Shown here in pieces: positions 17,338 through 26,161 of a stretch of DNA of 64,000 nucleotides (its first letter is position 1; each line of letters begins with the position of its first letter). Source of the DNA: SZAS-79 sp963844255. Its GTDB lineage: Bacteria; Pseudomonadota; Gammaproteobacteria; Burkholderiales; SG8-39. The notes under the pieces are model-generated. The model worked only from the letters and a program-made list of their open reading frames with translations. It did not search any database and was not told the origin of the DNA. The position numbers and the translations under genes are program-made. The stretch covers positions 1 to 64,000 of the forward strand of contig CAWJNP010000035.1 in the NCBI GenBank assembly GCA_963844255.1, written 5' to 3'.

Positions 17338-18325
17338 GGTCGCCTGATCGGGAGCCGAAGACGCGCGCAAACAGGGCGGAAAAAATTCCGGCGATACCTC
17401 TGGGCGCGAACAGCACTGCGGCGAGCAGGACGCTGCCTACCGCAAGCAATGAATGCTGCTGGTAATCCGGATAGAGCGCGGCGAGCCACGCAATGCGGTA
17501 GTTGGCGAGAAACTCCTCCAGTCCCAGCAGTCCGACTGCGCCCAGCACTCCGCCGTACAGGGTGCCGACGCCGCCGAGAATCACCATGATCATCAGGGTG
17601 CCCGACTCGGTCCAGTGCAGGATTCCGGGATTGACGTAGCTGTTCTGGTTGGCCAGCAGCGCGCCGGCAAGCCCGCCGAGCGCGCCGGCGAGCGCAAAGC
17701 AGATCAGCTTGTAGCGAAACGCGGGGAACCCGATGGCCTCCATGCGTGTTTCGTTTTCGCGGATCGCCTGGATCACGCGACCGAAGCGCGCGTTGACCAG
17801 GCGCGAAAGGAGGGTCAGCACCGTGGCGAGGATGCCGAGAACGATGTAGTAGAACGTCATGTCGTCCCTGAGATCGAGGCCGAATCCGACGGTGGCGCGC
17901 TCTGTAAGGGTGAGGCCCTCGTCGCCGCCGTAGGCTTTCATCGACACCGTGAGGTAGTAGATCATCTGCGCAAAGGCCAGGGTGATCATGATGAAGTAGA
18001 CCCCGCGGGTGCGCAGCGACAGCGCACCGATGGCGAGCGCCAGCAGGCCGGAGACCGCCATGGCCAGCGGCCAGCCGAGCCACGCGCAGGTGGCGCCTTC
18101 GACAATCATCACCGACGCGGTGTAGGCGCCTGCGCCGACAAAGGCCGCATGGCCGAACGAGATCATGCCGCCGTAGCCGAGTATCAGGTTCAGGCTGGTG
18201 GCCGCCAGCGCGTAGATCAGGATCCGGCTGGCCATCGTGACGTAGTAGAGCTGGTCGAGTGACTTCATCGCGATCGGAAACGCGATCGCGGCGAGCAGCA
18301 GGACGACTGGGAGGAGCCGACGCAT
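17330..18325 (-). CDS. livM: Branched-chain amino-acid ABC transporter permease (LivM type)
   Basis: This is a 331-residue inner-membrane permease with about eight to ten hydrophobic segments. It contains the family landmarks ATSLNLILGYGGMISFGHAAF near the N-terminus, GALSLRTRGVYFIMITLAFAQ in the middle and the cytoplasmic coupling loop GRVIQAIRENETRMEAIGF. It starts four bases after the stop of livH. Confidence 0.94.
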   Translation of the reverse strand: MRRLLPVVLLLAAIAFPIAMKSLDQLYYVTMASRILIYALAATSLNLILGYGGMISFGHAAFVGAGAYTASVMIVEGATCAWLGWPLAMAVSGLLALAIGALSLRTRGVYFIMITLAFAQMIYYLTVSMKAYGGDEGLTLTERATVGFGLDLRDDMTFYYIVLGILATVLTLLSRLVNARFGRVIQAIRENETRMEAIGFPAFRYKLICFALAGALGGLAGALLANQNSYVNPGILHWTESGTLMIMVILGGVGTLYGGVLGAVGLLGLEEFLANYRIAWLAALYPDYQQHSLLAVGSVLLAAVLFAPRGIAGIFSALFARVFGSRSGDHE

Positions 18326-18329
18326 GCGC

Positions 18330-19247
18330 TCAGCCTCGCGCCGGGAACAGGCCCTGCGGCCGCCAGAACAGCACGCCGGCCATCAGAACGTAGATGAGGA
18401 TCGAGGCCAGCGCCGGGCCGATCGCGCCGGCAAAGGCGGGCGTCAGGAATTCGCGCAGGATCGCCGGGATGAACGCACGGCCCATGGTGTCGACCATGCC
18501 GACGAGGATCGAGCCGACCAGTGCACCGCGGATCGAGCCGATGCCGCCGATCACGATCACCACGAAAGCGAGGATCAGGATGTTCTCGCCCATGCCGACC
18601 TGCACCGCGAAGATCGGCCCGAGCATCGCGCCGGCCACTGCGCACAGCGCCGCGCCGAAACCGAATACCAGGGTGAACAGGCGCTTGATGTCGACGCCCA
18701 TCGCGAGCGCCATCTCGCGGTTCGATGCGCCGGCGCGCACCAGCATGCCCAGGCGCGTCTTCGCGACGACGAAATAGAGCAGTACCGCAACCGCAAGGCC
18801 GACGCCGATGATCAGCAGCCGGTAGGCGGAGTAGGGCATGCCGGGAAGCAACTGGACCGGACCCGCGAGCGCATCCGGCGCGGAAAGCGGCAGGTCCGAA
18901 CCCCAGATCATGCGCACCAGTTCGTTGATGATCAGGATCAGCGCAAAGGTGGCCAGCACCTGGGAAAGGTGGTCGCGCGCATACAGCGTTCTGAGGACCG
19001 TGACTTCGAGCAGCATCCCGACGACGGCGGTCGCGGGGACCGCAAGCAGCACGCCGAGCGTGAACGACCCCGTGGCCTGCACCAGGGTCGCCGCAAGGAA
19101 CGCGCCGACCATGTAGAGCGATCCATGCGCGAGGTTGATCATGTCCATGATGCCGAACACCAGCGTCAGGCCGGCGGCAAGCAGGAACAGCATCAGGCCG
19201 AACTGCACGCCGTTCAGGGACTGCTCGAGGATCAGGATGTAGGACAT
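18330..19247 (-). CDS. livH: Branched-chain amino-acid ABC transporter permease (LivH type)
   Basis: This is a 305-residue permease with eight or so hydrophobic segments. Family landmarks are FGIMDMINLAHGSLYMVGAF, the coupling loop LGMLVRAGASNREMALAMGV and VIGGIGSIRGALVGSILVGM. ATG 19247 (MSYILILEQ) is preferred over 19259 because it matches the usual start. It is separated from the binding-protein gene by a hairpin terminator, which would lower membrane-component expression relative to the binding protein. Confidence 0.93.
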   Translation of the reverse strand: MSYILILEQSLNGVQFGLMLFLLAAGLTLVFGIMDMINLAHGSLYMVGAFLAATLVQATGSFTLGVLLAVPATAVVGMLLEVTVLRTLYARDHLSQVLATFALILIINELVRMIWGSDLPLSAPDALAGPVQLLPGMPYSAYRLLIIGVGLAVAVLLYFVVAKTRLGMLVRAGASNREMALAMGVDIKRLFTLVFGFGAALCAVAGAMLGPIFAVQVGMGENILILAFVVIVIGGIGSIRGALVGSILVGMVDTMGRAFIPAILREFLTPAFAGAIGPALASILIYVLMAGVLFWRPQGLFPARG

Positions 19248-19260
19248 GGCAGAAATCAAA

Positions 19261-19284
19261 AGGGCGGAGTCTTGGCTCCGCCCT
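19261..19284 (-). terminator. Hairpin between binding-protein gene and livH
   Basis: A 9-bp perfect stem (AGGGCGGAG / CTCCGCCCT) with a six-base loop is followed on the minus strand by TTTTGATTT. It probably acts as a partial terminator or mRNA-stabilising element that keeps the binding protein in excess over the permeases. Confidence 0.75.
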
Positions 19285-19335
19285 CGGGTCAGCGGGGAGG
19301 TCTGAGGAGGGGCGGCAGCCCCTCTTCTCGTCTCG

Positions 19336-20502
19336 TCACTTCATCCCGCAGTCTTGCACGTACGCGTCGCCATGGTCCTTGAATACCGTCCCGATGGTCT
19401 TGTTGACCAACCGGCCCTGTGCGTCCTTGCCGACCACACGCAGGTAGTAGTTCTGAATCGGGTACTGGTTCTTGTTGATCTTGAACGGTCCGTGGGTCGA
19501 ATCGAACTTGACGTTCTTCAGCGCCTTGCGCAACGCGTCCTTGTTCTCGATCTTTCCCTTCAGGCTCTTCACTGCGGCATCGATCATCAGCGCGGTGTCG
19601 TAGCCCTGCGCGGCGAACACCGAGGGCAGGCGCTTGTACTCCGCTTCGAAGTCGGCGACGAACTTCTTGTTGACTGCATTGTCGAGGTCGAGCGCCCAGT
19701 GCGAGGTGTCGAACAGGCCAAGCATCGCATCGCCCACCGGCCGGATGATGTCCTGGTCCGAGGCGAAGCCCGGCGTCATCAGCTGGATGTCCTTGGACAG
19801 ACCCGAGCCGACGAACTGCTTGATGAAGTTGATCCCCATCCCGCCGGGCAGGAAGACGTAAAGCGTTTCGGGCTTGGCCGCGCGGATCTGGGCGAGTTCG
19901 GCCGAGTAGTCGAGCTGACCGAGCTTGGTGTACACCTCGTCCACGATCTTGCCCTTGTAGAAGCGCTTGAACCCCGCAAGCGAATCCTTGCCCGCCTGGT
20001 AATTCGGCGCCAACAGGTAGGCGTTCTTGTAGCCCTTGTCGGTCGCATTCTTGCCGGCAGCTTCGTGAAACGCGTCGTTCGGCCAGGAGGTGACGAAAAA
20101 CCACGGGTTGCACTGTTTTCCGGCCAGCGGCGAGGGTGCCGCGTTCGGACTCACGTAGGGCGTCTTGGAATTGAATGCCTCGGGCACCGCGGCCAGCATG
20201 ATGTTGGAGAACACCATGCCGGTGAGGATGTCGACCTTGTCCAGGCGGATGAATTTTTCCGCGAGCTGCTTGCCGACCTGCGGCTTGAACTGGTCGTCGC
20301 CGATCTCGACATCCGCCGGCAGTCCGCCGAGCTTGCCGCCGTTCAGCTTTACCGCAAGGTTGAACGCGTCGCGTATGTCCACGCCCAGCGCGGCGCTCGG
20401 GCCGGACAGCGTGCTGATGAAACCGATCTTGATCTTGTCCGCGGCTGTCGCGGTTCCGGCCACGGTCAGCGCGAACGCGGCGATGGCAATCTGTTTGAGC
20501 AT
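19336..20502 (-). CDS. Branched-chain amino-acid-type ABC transporter substrate-binding protein
   Basis: This is a 388-residue periplasmic protein of the Leu/Ile/Val-binding (type I fold) family. It has a cleavable signal peptide (MLKQIAIAAFALTVAGTATA-AD) followed by the typical KIKIGFISTLSGPSAALG. The two lobes are visible around VDILTGMVFSNIMLAAVPEA and FASDQDIIRPVGDAM. Its two cysteines (KQCNPWFF and QDCGMK) may form a disulfide. In such proteins the ligand is often not an amino acid, and aromatic acids or amides are alternatives. It is first in the liv set. Confidence 0.92.
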   Translation of the reverse strand: MLKQIAIAAFALTVAGTATAADKIKIGFISTLSGPSAALGVDIRDAFNLAVKLNGGKLGGLPADVEIGDDQFKPQVGKQLAEKFIRLDKVDILTGMVFSNIMLAAVPEAFNSKTPYVSPNAAPSPLAGKQCNPWFFVTSWPNDAFHEAAGKNATDKGYKNAYLLAPNYQAGKDSLAGFKRFYKGKIVDEVYTKLGQLDYSAELAQIRAAKPETLYVFLPGGMGINFIKQFVGSGLSKDIQLMTPGFASDQDIIRPVGDAMLGLFDTSHWALDLDNAVNKKFVADFEAEYKRLPSVFAAQGYDTALMIDAAVKSLKGKIENKDALRKALKNVKFDSTHGPFKINKNQYPIQNYYLRVVGKDAQGRLVNKTIGTVFKDHGDAYVQDCGMK

Positions 20503-20529
20503 GAGAATCCCCCCGGTAAAAAAGGCATT

Positions 20530-21366
20530 CTACTTCATGCTGCGGCGGGCTTCTTCGGAGGCGGAACGGGCCGCATTGTAGAGCGGGAGCACGCGTGGCA
20601 GATTGGCCTCGATCTCCCTGATCCGGCTGGCGTGGGCCGGATGCGTGGAAAGGAACTGCGGCGGCTGGCCGCCACCCAGCTTTGACATCTTGCGCCAGAC
20701 CTCGGCGGCGGCGCGAGGGTCGTAGCCGGCACGCGCGGCCAGTTCCATGCCGACCAGATCCGCGTCGGTCTCATGCTGGCGCGAAAACGGCAGGCTGACC
20801 GCAAGGTCGGTTGCCTGCGCAAGCATCGACGTCGAAACCTGGCCGAGGTTGAGCAACGCCGCCGCGACGCTCACGCCGACGTTCTTGAGCACCTGCTCGG
20901 ACATCCGTGCGCGCCCGTGCTCCAGCAGTGCGTGTGCGATTTCGTGTCCCATGATCACGGCGACTTCGTCATCGGTCAGCTGCAACGCGCTGATGATCCC
21001 GGTAAAGAACGCAATCTTGCCGCCGGGCATGCAGAACGCGTTGACCGACTTCGAACTGATCAGGTTGACTTCCCAGCGCCAGCGCTGCGCATCGGCATTG
21101 AAGCGCGCCGCCGGCGGGATGAGTCTTCTTGCAATGTCGCGCAGCCGCTCCACCTGCCGGCGGTCATTGTTGAGGGCGTTCTTCTGCGCGGCGCTGCGCA
21201 TCAGCTGGCCGTATTGCTGTCCGGCGCTGTTTTCCACCGTAGATTTCGGAAGCAGCAGGAGGCGGCTTTTCCTGACGTCGACGCCTTCGTGCGCCTGTGG
21301 GAAGGCAGCAAGGGACGCAAGCGCCAGCGCGATCGCCAGCAGGCCGGCTTGGAAACGGCGCGTCAC
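20530..21366 (-). CDS. M48-family zinc metalloprotease (BepA/LoiP-like)
   Basis: This is a 278-residue exported peptidase. The zinc site reads VIMGHEIAHALLEHGR (HExxH) and the third ligand lies in ETDADLVGMELAARAGYDP. The C-terminus has FLSTHPAHASRIREI, standard for periplasmic M48 enzymes that process or degrade misassembled outer-membrane proteins. GTG 21366 (MTRRFQAGLLAIALALASLA) gives a good signal peptide and overlaps the upstream stop as GTGA. Earlier in-frame starts lie inside the aldo/keto reductase gene and are rejected. Confidence 0.92.
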   Translation of the reverse strand: MTRRFQAGLLAIALALASLAAFPQAHEGVDVRKSRLLLLPKSTVENSAGQQYGQLMRSAAQKNALNNDRRQVERLRDIARRLIPPAARFNADAQRWRWEVNLISSKSVNAFCMPGGKIAFFTGIISALQLTDDEVAVIMGHEIAHALLEHGRARMSEQVLKNVGVSVAAALLNLGQVSTSMLAQATDLAVSLPFSRQHETDADLVGMELAARAGYDPRAAAEVWRKMSKLGGGQPPQFLSTHPAHASRIREIEANLPRVLPLYNAARSASEEARRSMK

Positions 21367-22280
21367 AGGCTGGCGAAATGCCGGGCCATGCGCGTGCGCA
21401 TGGCCGCATCCGGCAGTGGGCCGCTGCCGGCGGCAAGGTTGTCCTGCATGTGCGCGGGCTTGCCGGTGCCGGGGATTGCACAGGTGACGGACGGGTGCGA
21501 GATGATCCACTTGAGGAAGTACTGGGCCCAGCTGGTCGCGCCGAACTCCGCGGCCCAGGCTGGCAGGGGCTTGCCGCGTGAGCGGCGGAACATCTCTCCT
21601 TCCGCAAACGGGCGGTTGACCAGGACGGCGACGCCCTTTTCGCGCGCCAGCGGCAGCAGGCGTGCCTCGGAGTCCGGTTCGGCCAGCGAATAGTTGATCT
21701 GGAGGAAATCGTATTTTCCGGCTTTCAGCCAGCGCTCGACCTCGTCGTAGGCCGAGCGGGTGTAGTGGGTGATGCCGATGTAGCGCACCCGCCCCGCGGA
21801 CTTCCAGTCCTCAAGCGTTCTGGTATGCACGGCCGCATCGACGAGGTTGTGGATCTGCATCAGGTCCATGCGCGCGACCCGCAACTTCTTGAAGGAGGCT
21901 TCCATCTGAGCGATGCCTTCTTCGCGGCCCCGCGTCCATACCTTGGTTGCGACAAACAGCCGGTTCGTGATCCCGAGGTCCGCTGCGATATCGCCTGCGA
22001 CGGTCTCGCTCGAGCCATACATCGGCGAGCTGTCGATGACGCGTCCGCCGGCTGCCGCAAACAATGCTAGAACTTCCTTCAGCGCACCGAGGGTTGTCGC
22101 GTCTCCGCCTGCATCGAACGTCTGCCATGTCCCGACGCCGATTGCGGGCAGGGTTTCACCGCTGGAAGGAATGACGCGCGCGACGAGTCCCTCGGCAGCC
22201 TGTACCGGAACCGGACTCACCGCGGCAAGCCCGGCAAGGCCCGCAAGCCCGCGAAGTGCACTACGACGTGCCGGATCCAT
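21363..22280 (-). CDS. Exported aldo/keto reductase
   Basis: This is a 305-residue NAD(P)H-dependent oxidoreductase fold. The catalytic residues sit in VIDSSPMYGSS (Asp, Tyr), FVATKVW (Lys) and LMQIHN (His). The N-terminus (MDPARRSALRGLAGLAGLAA...VQA) has a twin arginine and an alanine-rich hydrophobic stretch, suggesting Tat export of the folded enzyme with cofactor. It overlaps the M48 gene start by four bases. The substrate is unknown. A periplasmic aldo/keto reductase is known in proteobacteria but uncommon. Confidence 0.88.
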   Translation of the reverse strand: MDPARRSALRGLAGLAGLAAVSPVPVQAAEGLVARVIPSSGETLPAIGVGTWQTFDAGGDATTLGALKEVLALFAAAGGRVIDSSPMYGSSETVAGDIAADLGITNRLFVATKVWTRGREEGIAQMEASFKKLRVARMDLMQIHNLVDAAVHTRTLEDWKSAGRVRYIGITHYTRSAYDEVERWLKAGKYDFLQINYSLAEPDSEARLLPLAREKGVAVLVNRPFAEGEMFRRSRGKPLPAWAAEFGATSWAQYFLKWIISHPSVTCAIPGTGKPAHMQDNLAAGSGPLPDAAMRTRMARHFASL

Positions 22281-22379
22281 GCGTGCATTCTCGAATCAGG
22301 AAGGCTCAAACCGCGATGGTATCTCAGCCCGCGGACCGCTACGGGAAAGATTCAGGCATCTCGATCGGTAGAGGGGGAC

Positions 22380-25300
22380 ATGGAGCGCGCATCGGCTAAA
22401 ATGCGCAGCTCGATGAAAGCCGAGTTGCAAGCAGAATTCCAAACCGATCAGGCTGCGGCACTGGCGGCGGCGCTATCCGCAGCGATCGCGGGAGAGGTTC
22501 GCTTCGATGCGGGCAGCCGCGCGGTGTATTCGGCGGACGCCTCCAACTATCGCCAGATCCCGATCGGGGTCGTGCTGCCAAAGACCTTCGATGACGTGGT
22601 CGCCGCAGTGCGCATCTGTCGCGCGCATGGCGCGCCGCTGTTGCCGCGCGGCGGGGGCACCTCGCAGTGCGGGCAGTGCGTGAACGTCGCCGTGGTGCTC
22701 GATTTTTCGAAGTACCTCGGCCACGTCGTGTCGGTGGATCCCGCAGCCCGCACCGCGCTCGTCCAGCCCGGTGCCGTGTGCGACGCCCTGAAGGCCGCCG
22801 CCGAAGCGCACGGGCTCACGTTCGGCCCCGATCCCGCGACCCACAGCCGGTGCACCCTCGGCGGGATGATCGGCAACAACTCCTGCGGCGCGCACTCGGT
22901 GATGGCGGGCAAGACGGTGGAGAACATCGAGTCGCTCGAGGTGCTGACCTACGACGGTGCGCGCTTCTGGGCCGGACCGACCTCGGAGGGCGAACTCGAG
23001 GCGATCATCGCGCGCGGCGGAAGGCAGGGAGAGATCTACGCGCAGCTGAAGGCGCTGCGCGACAAGTATGCCGACCTGATTCGCGCGCGCTTTCCGCAGA
23101 TCAAGCGCCGCGTGTCGGGCTACAACCTCGACCAGCTTCTGCCGGAGAACGGGTTCAACGTTGCGCGCGCACTGGTCGGCAGCGAGGGCACCTGCGCGAT
23201 TACGCTGCAGGCAGTCACCCGGCTGGTGAAGAACCCTGCAGCGCGCGTGGTCCTGATCCTGGGCTTTCCCGACATTTATGCCGCGGGCGACGTGGTGCCG
23301 GAGGTGCTGCGTGCGGCGCCGATCGCCTGCGAGGGACTCGACGAAAAGATCATCGGTGGCCTGCGCGAGCGTCGCCTGAAACTCGAAGACATCGACCTGT
23401 TGCCCGCAGGATCTGCCTGGCTGATGGTCGAGTTCGGCGCCGCGACCCGGCAGGCCGCCGTGGCACAGGCGCGCGGTCTCATGGATGCGGTCGCGGGCAG
23501 GAACCCGCGACCCAGTGCATGGCTGATCGAGGACAAGCCGACGATCGAGCGCATGTGGACGATCCGCGAGACAGGGGCCTCGGCGACGGCACTGGCGCGC
23601 GGCGCGGATGAAGCCACGCGCGGTCCGGACCCGGTGGTGGGTTGGGAAGATGCTGCGGTCGATCCGCTGCGCCTGGGTGACTACCTGCGCGAATTCCAGG
23701 CGCTGATCGATGCCTGCGGGTATCGCACCTCGCTCTACGGGCATTTCGGAGACGGCTGCATTCACGCGCGCATCACGTTCGACCTGCGCAGCCCCGAAGG
23801 CATCGCGCAATGGCGCGGTTTCCTGAAGCAGGCGGCCGACCTCGTGGTCAAGTACGGCGGATCGCTGTCAGGCGAGCACGGCGACGGACAGGCGAAGGCC
23901 GAATTCCTGCCGGCGATGTATGGCGAGGAACTGATGGGCGCCTTCCGGGAGTTCAAGGCGATCTGGGATCCGGAGAACCGCATGAACCCGGGCAAGCTGA
24001 TCAACGCGAATGGTCCGGTGAACGCGGCCGACGCGAATCTGCGCCTCGGGCCGGCGTACAAACCGGTCACGTTCGCCACGCGCTTTGCCTTCAGGAGCGA
24101 TGTGGGCGACGGATTCACGCGGGCGACGGAGCATTGCATCGGGATGGGAAAGTGCCGCGCGACGTCCGGGGGCACGATGTGCCCGAGCTACCGGGTGACC
24201 GGCGAGGAGCGTTACTCGACGCGCGGCCGCGCGCGGCTGCTGTTCGAAATGCTGCAGGGCGAGGTCATCAAGGACGGCTGGCAGAGCGAAGAAGTGAAGG
24301 AGGCGCTCGACTGGTGCCTCGCATGCAAGGGATGCAAGAGCGACTGTCCCACGCACACCGACATGGCCACCTACAAGGCGGAGTTTCTATCCCACTACCA
24401 TGAGAAGAAGGCCCGGCCCCACCAGGCCTGGTCGATGGGCCGTATCGGCGACTGGGCGCCGCTGGCCGCGAAGTTTCCGCGCATCGCCAATTTCTTCTCC
24501 CAGACTGCAGCATTCGCGCCGCTGGCCAAGCGCGTGTCCGGCGTTGCGCAGGAACGGTCACTTCCCGCATTCGCGAGGCAAAGTTTTCGTGAGCAGTTCA
24601 ACGTGCTTCACGCCAGCCGTCGGGATCCGGATCAGCCGCGCGCAGTGCGGCGTGGAGAGCCTGTGATTCTGTGGGCGGACACCTTCAGCAATTATTTCCG
24701 TCCGGAAACGGCGCTCGCCGCGGTCGAGGTACTGGAAGCGGCCGGCTGCCGGGTCAGTATCCCGCCGGAACGCCTGTGCTGCGGGCGTCCCTATTACGAT
24801 TTCGGTTTTCTGGACGCGGCAAAGGACGCTCTCGCACGGATCCTCGAGTCGCTCGGAGCCTCGATCTATTCAGGCACGCCGGTGGTCGGGTTGGAGCCCA
24901 GTTGCGTTGCGGTTTTCCGCGATGAGCTGCGCAATCTGTTCCCGGATGACGAAAGGGCGCAGCGCCTGGCCAGCCAGACGTTTACGCTGGCGGAGTATCT
25001 GGAGCGCAGGGAATGGCGTCCTCCGCAGAGGCGCGATCTGATCGGCTCGCGTGCGCTGGTGCATGGCCATTGTCATCAGAAGGCAGTGCTCGGCATGCAG
25101 TCCGAACTCAGGCTGCTCGAGGCCGCAGGTTTCAGCGTCGACGTGCCGGATTCAGGCTGCTGCGGCATGGCCGGCTCGTTCGGATTCAATCCGGCTCACT
25201 ATGCGGCCTCGCAACAGATCGGCGAACGCATCCTGCTACCGAAGGTGCGTGAGGCGACGGACGAAACCCTGATCGTTGCGAACGGGTTTTCCTGCCGCGA

Positions 25301-25406
25301 GCAGATCGAACAGGCGACCGGTCGCAAGACGCTTCACATTGCCGAGGTTCTCGCCGGCGTGCTGCGAAATGCGTCTGCTTCCGGCAGCGACGGCCCGCAG
25401 GGTTGA
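22380..25406 (+). CDS. Fused FAD-linked oxidase and iron-sulfur protein (GlcD-GlcF / D-lactate dehydrogenase type)
   Basis: This is a 1008-residue fusion. Residues ~40-550 form an FAD-binding PCMH/VAO-type oxidase (LLPRGGGTSQCGQ, GGMIGNNSCGAHSV, GEHGDGQAKAEFLP). Residues ~600-1000 carry a 4Fe-4S module (CIGMGKCRATSGGTMCPSYR, then CLACKGCKSDCPT) and two cysteine-rich CCG domains (RLCCGRPYYDFG, DSGCCGMAGSFGF). Such proteins oxidise D-2-hydroxyacids and pass electrons to quinones. Start 22380 is supported by the strong AGAGGGGGAC ribosome site. A separate GlcD/GlcE/GlcF set lies at 52.7-57.4 kb, so the substrates probably differ. It overlaps the ankyrin gene downstream. Confidence 0.93.
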   Translation: MERASAKMRSSMKAELQAEFQTDQAAALAAALSAAIAGEVRFDAGSRAVYSADASNYRQIPIGVVLPKTFDDVVAAVRICRAHGAPLLPRGGGTSQCGQCVNVAVVLDFSKYLGHVVSVDPAARTALVQPGAVCDALKAAAEAHGLTFGPDPATHSRCTLGGMIGNNSCGAHSVMAGKTVENIESLEVLTYDGARFWAGPTSEGELEAIIARGGRQGEIYAQLKALRDKYADLIRARFPQIKRRVSGYNLDQLLPENGFNVARALVGSEGTCAITLQAVTRLVKNPAARVVLILGFPDIYAAGDVVPEVLRAAPIACEGLDEKIIGGLRERRLKLEDIDLLPAGSAWLMVEFGAATRQAAVAQARGLMDAVAGRNPRPSAWLIEDKPTIERMWTIRETGASATALARGADEATRGPDPVVGWEDAAVDPLRLGDYLREFQALIDACGYRTSLYGHFGDGCIHARITFDLRSPEGIAQWRGFLKQAADLVVKYGGSLSGEHGDGQAKAEFLPAMYGEELMGAFREFKAIWDPENRMNPGKLINANGPVNAADANLRLGPAYKPVTFATRFAFRSDVGDGFTRATEHCIGMGKCRATSGGTMCPSYRVTGEERYSTRGRARLLFEMLQGEVIKDGWQSEEVKEALDWCLACKGCKSDCPTHTDMATYKAEFLSHYHEKKARPHQAWSMGRIGDWAPLAAKFPRIANFFSQTAAFAPLAKRVSGVAQERSLPAFARQSFREQFNVLHASRRDPDQPRAVRRGEPVILWADTFSNYFRPETALAAVEVLEAAGCRVSIPPERLCCGRPYYDFGFLDAAKDALARILESLGASIYSGTPVVGLEPSCVAVFRDELRNLFPDDERAQRLASQTFTLAEYLERREWRPPQRRDLIGSRALVHGHCHQKAVLGMQSELRLLEAAGFSVDVPDSGCCGMAGSFGFNPAHYAASQQIGERILLPKVREATDETLIVANGFSCREQIEQATGRKTLHIAEVLAGVLRNASASGSDGPQG

Positions 25407-26161
25407 GCGTGCGAGCGGTATTCCTCGCCTTGCTGCTTGCCGCAGCATGCAATGCCTGGCCGCAAGGCGCCGCAGTTCCAGTCGAAGCGCGACTTTTCGA
25501 CGCGATCGATGCCGGCAAGGAAATCTACGCCGAAGGACTTCTGCTGAACGGCAAACCCGATCTGAATGCACGCAACTCCACGGGCGAAACCGTGTTGCAT
25601 CGTGCCGTCAGCAAGGGCATGAAGGAACTGGTCCAATTGCTGATCAAAGCGGGTGCCAGCGTTCGCGCACGCTCGGGCAACGGCGAGTCCGTGCTGCATC
25701 TCGCCGCACTGAACGCCGAGCCGGAGATGACGTCGCTGCTTCTGGCCGCGGGCGCGGATCCGAAAGCGCGCAACGACGACGGCGAATCGGTCCTGCACTG
25801 GGCCGCGCTTTCCGGCAATGCCGCTGTTGTCGCCGTATTGCTCGATCACGGAGCCGACCCGGAGGTGGCGGATCTGCGAGGTTATCGTCCGCTGCATTCG
25901 GCGGCGGATTCGGGCAGCGTCGAAACCGTGAAACGCCTGCTGGCGGCAGGCGTGGATCCGGCGGCCAGGAACCGCGCCGGGTTGGGTGCGATCGATGTCG
26001 CGCGCGCGCGCGGGACCCCTGAAATCATCCGCCTGCTGTCCGTTGAAAGTCAGGGCGGTGCTGCCTCGGTCGGCCGGGCCGGCGGGTCGAACCGCGGATC
26101 AAACCGCGGGTCGAACTTCGGCACCGTCGATATTGATCAGCAGCCCAAGGTGAGCTACTAG
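25403..26161 (+). CDS. Exported ankyrin-repeat protein
   Basis: This is a 252-residue protein with a signal peptide (VRAVFLALLLAAACNAWPQ) and about five ankyrin repeats. Clear units are TGETVLHRAVSKGMKELVQL, NGESVLHLAALNAEPEMTSL, DGESVLHWAALSGNAAVVAV and RGYRPLHSAADSGSVETVKR. The start TTG 25403 overlaps the upstream TGA, and GTG 25409 is an alternative. The C-terminal tail is a low-complexity (SNRG)n stretch. Periplasmic ankyrin proteins often shield enzymes such as catalases. Here the coupling to the FAD/Fe-S dehydrogenase suggests a partner role, which is inference only. Confidence 0.85.
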   Translation: MSVRAVFLALLLAAACNAWPQGAAVPVEARLFDAIDAGKEIYAEGLLLNGKPDLNARNSTGETVLHRAVSKGMKELVQLLIKAGASVRARSGNGESVLHLAALNAEPEMTSLLLAAGADPKARNDDGESVLHWAALSGNAAVVAVLLDHGADPEVADLRGYRPLHSAADSGSVETVKRLLAAGVDPAARNRAGLGAIDVARARGTPEIIRLLSVESQGGAASVGRAGGSNRGSNRGSNFGTVDIDQQPKVSY

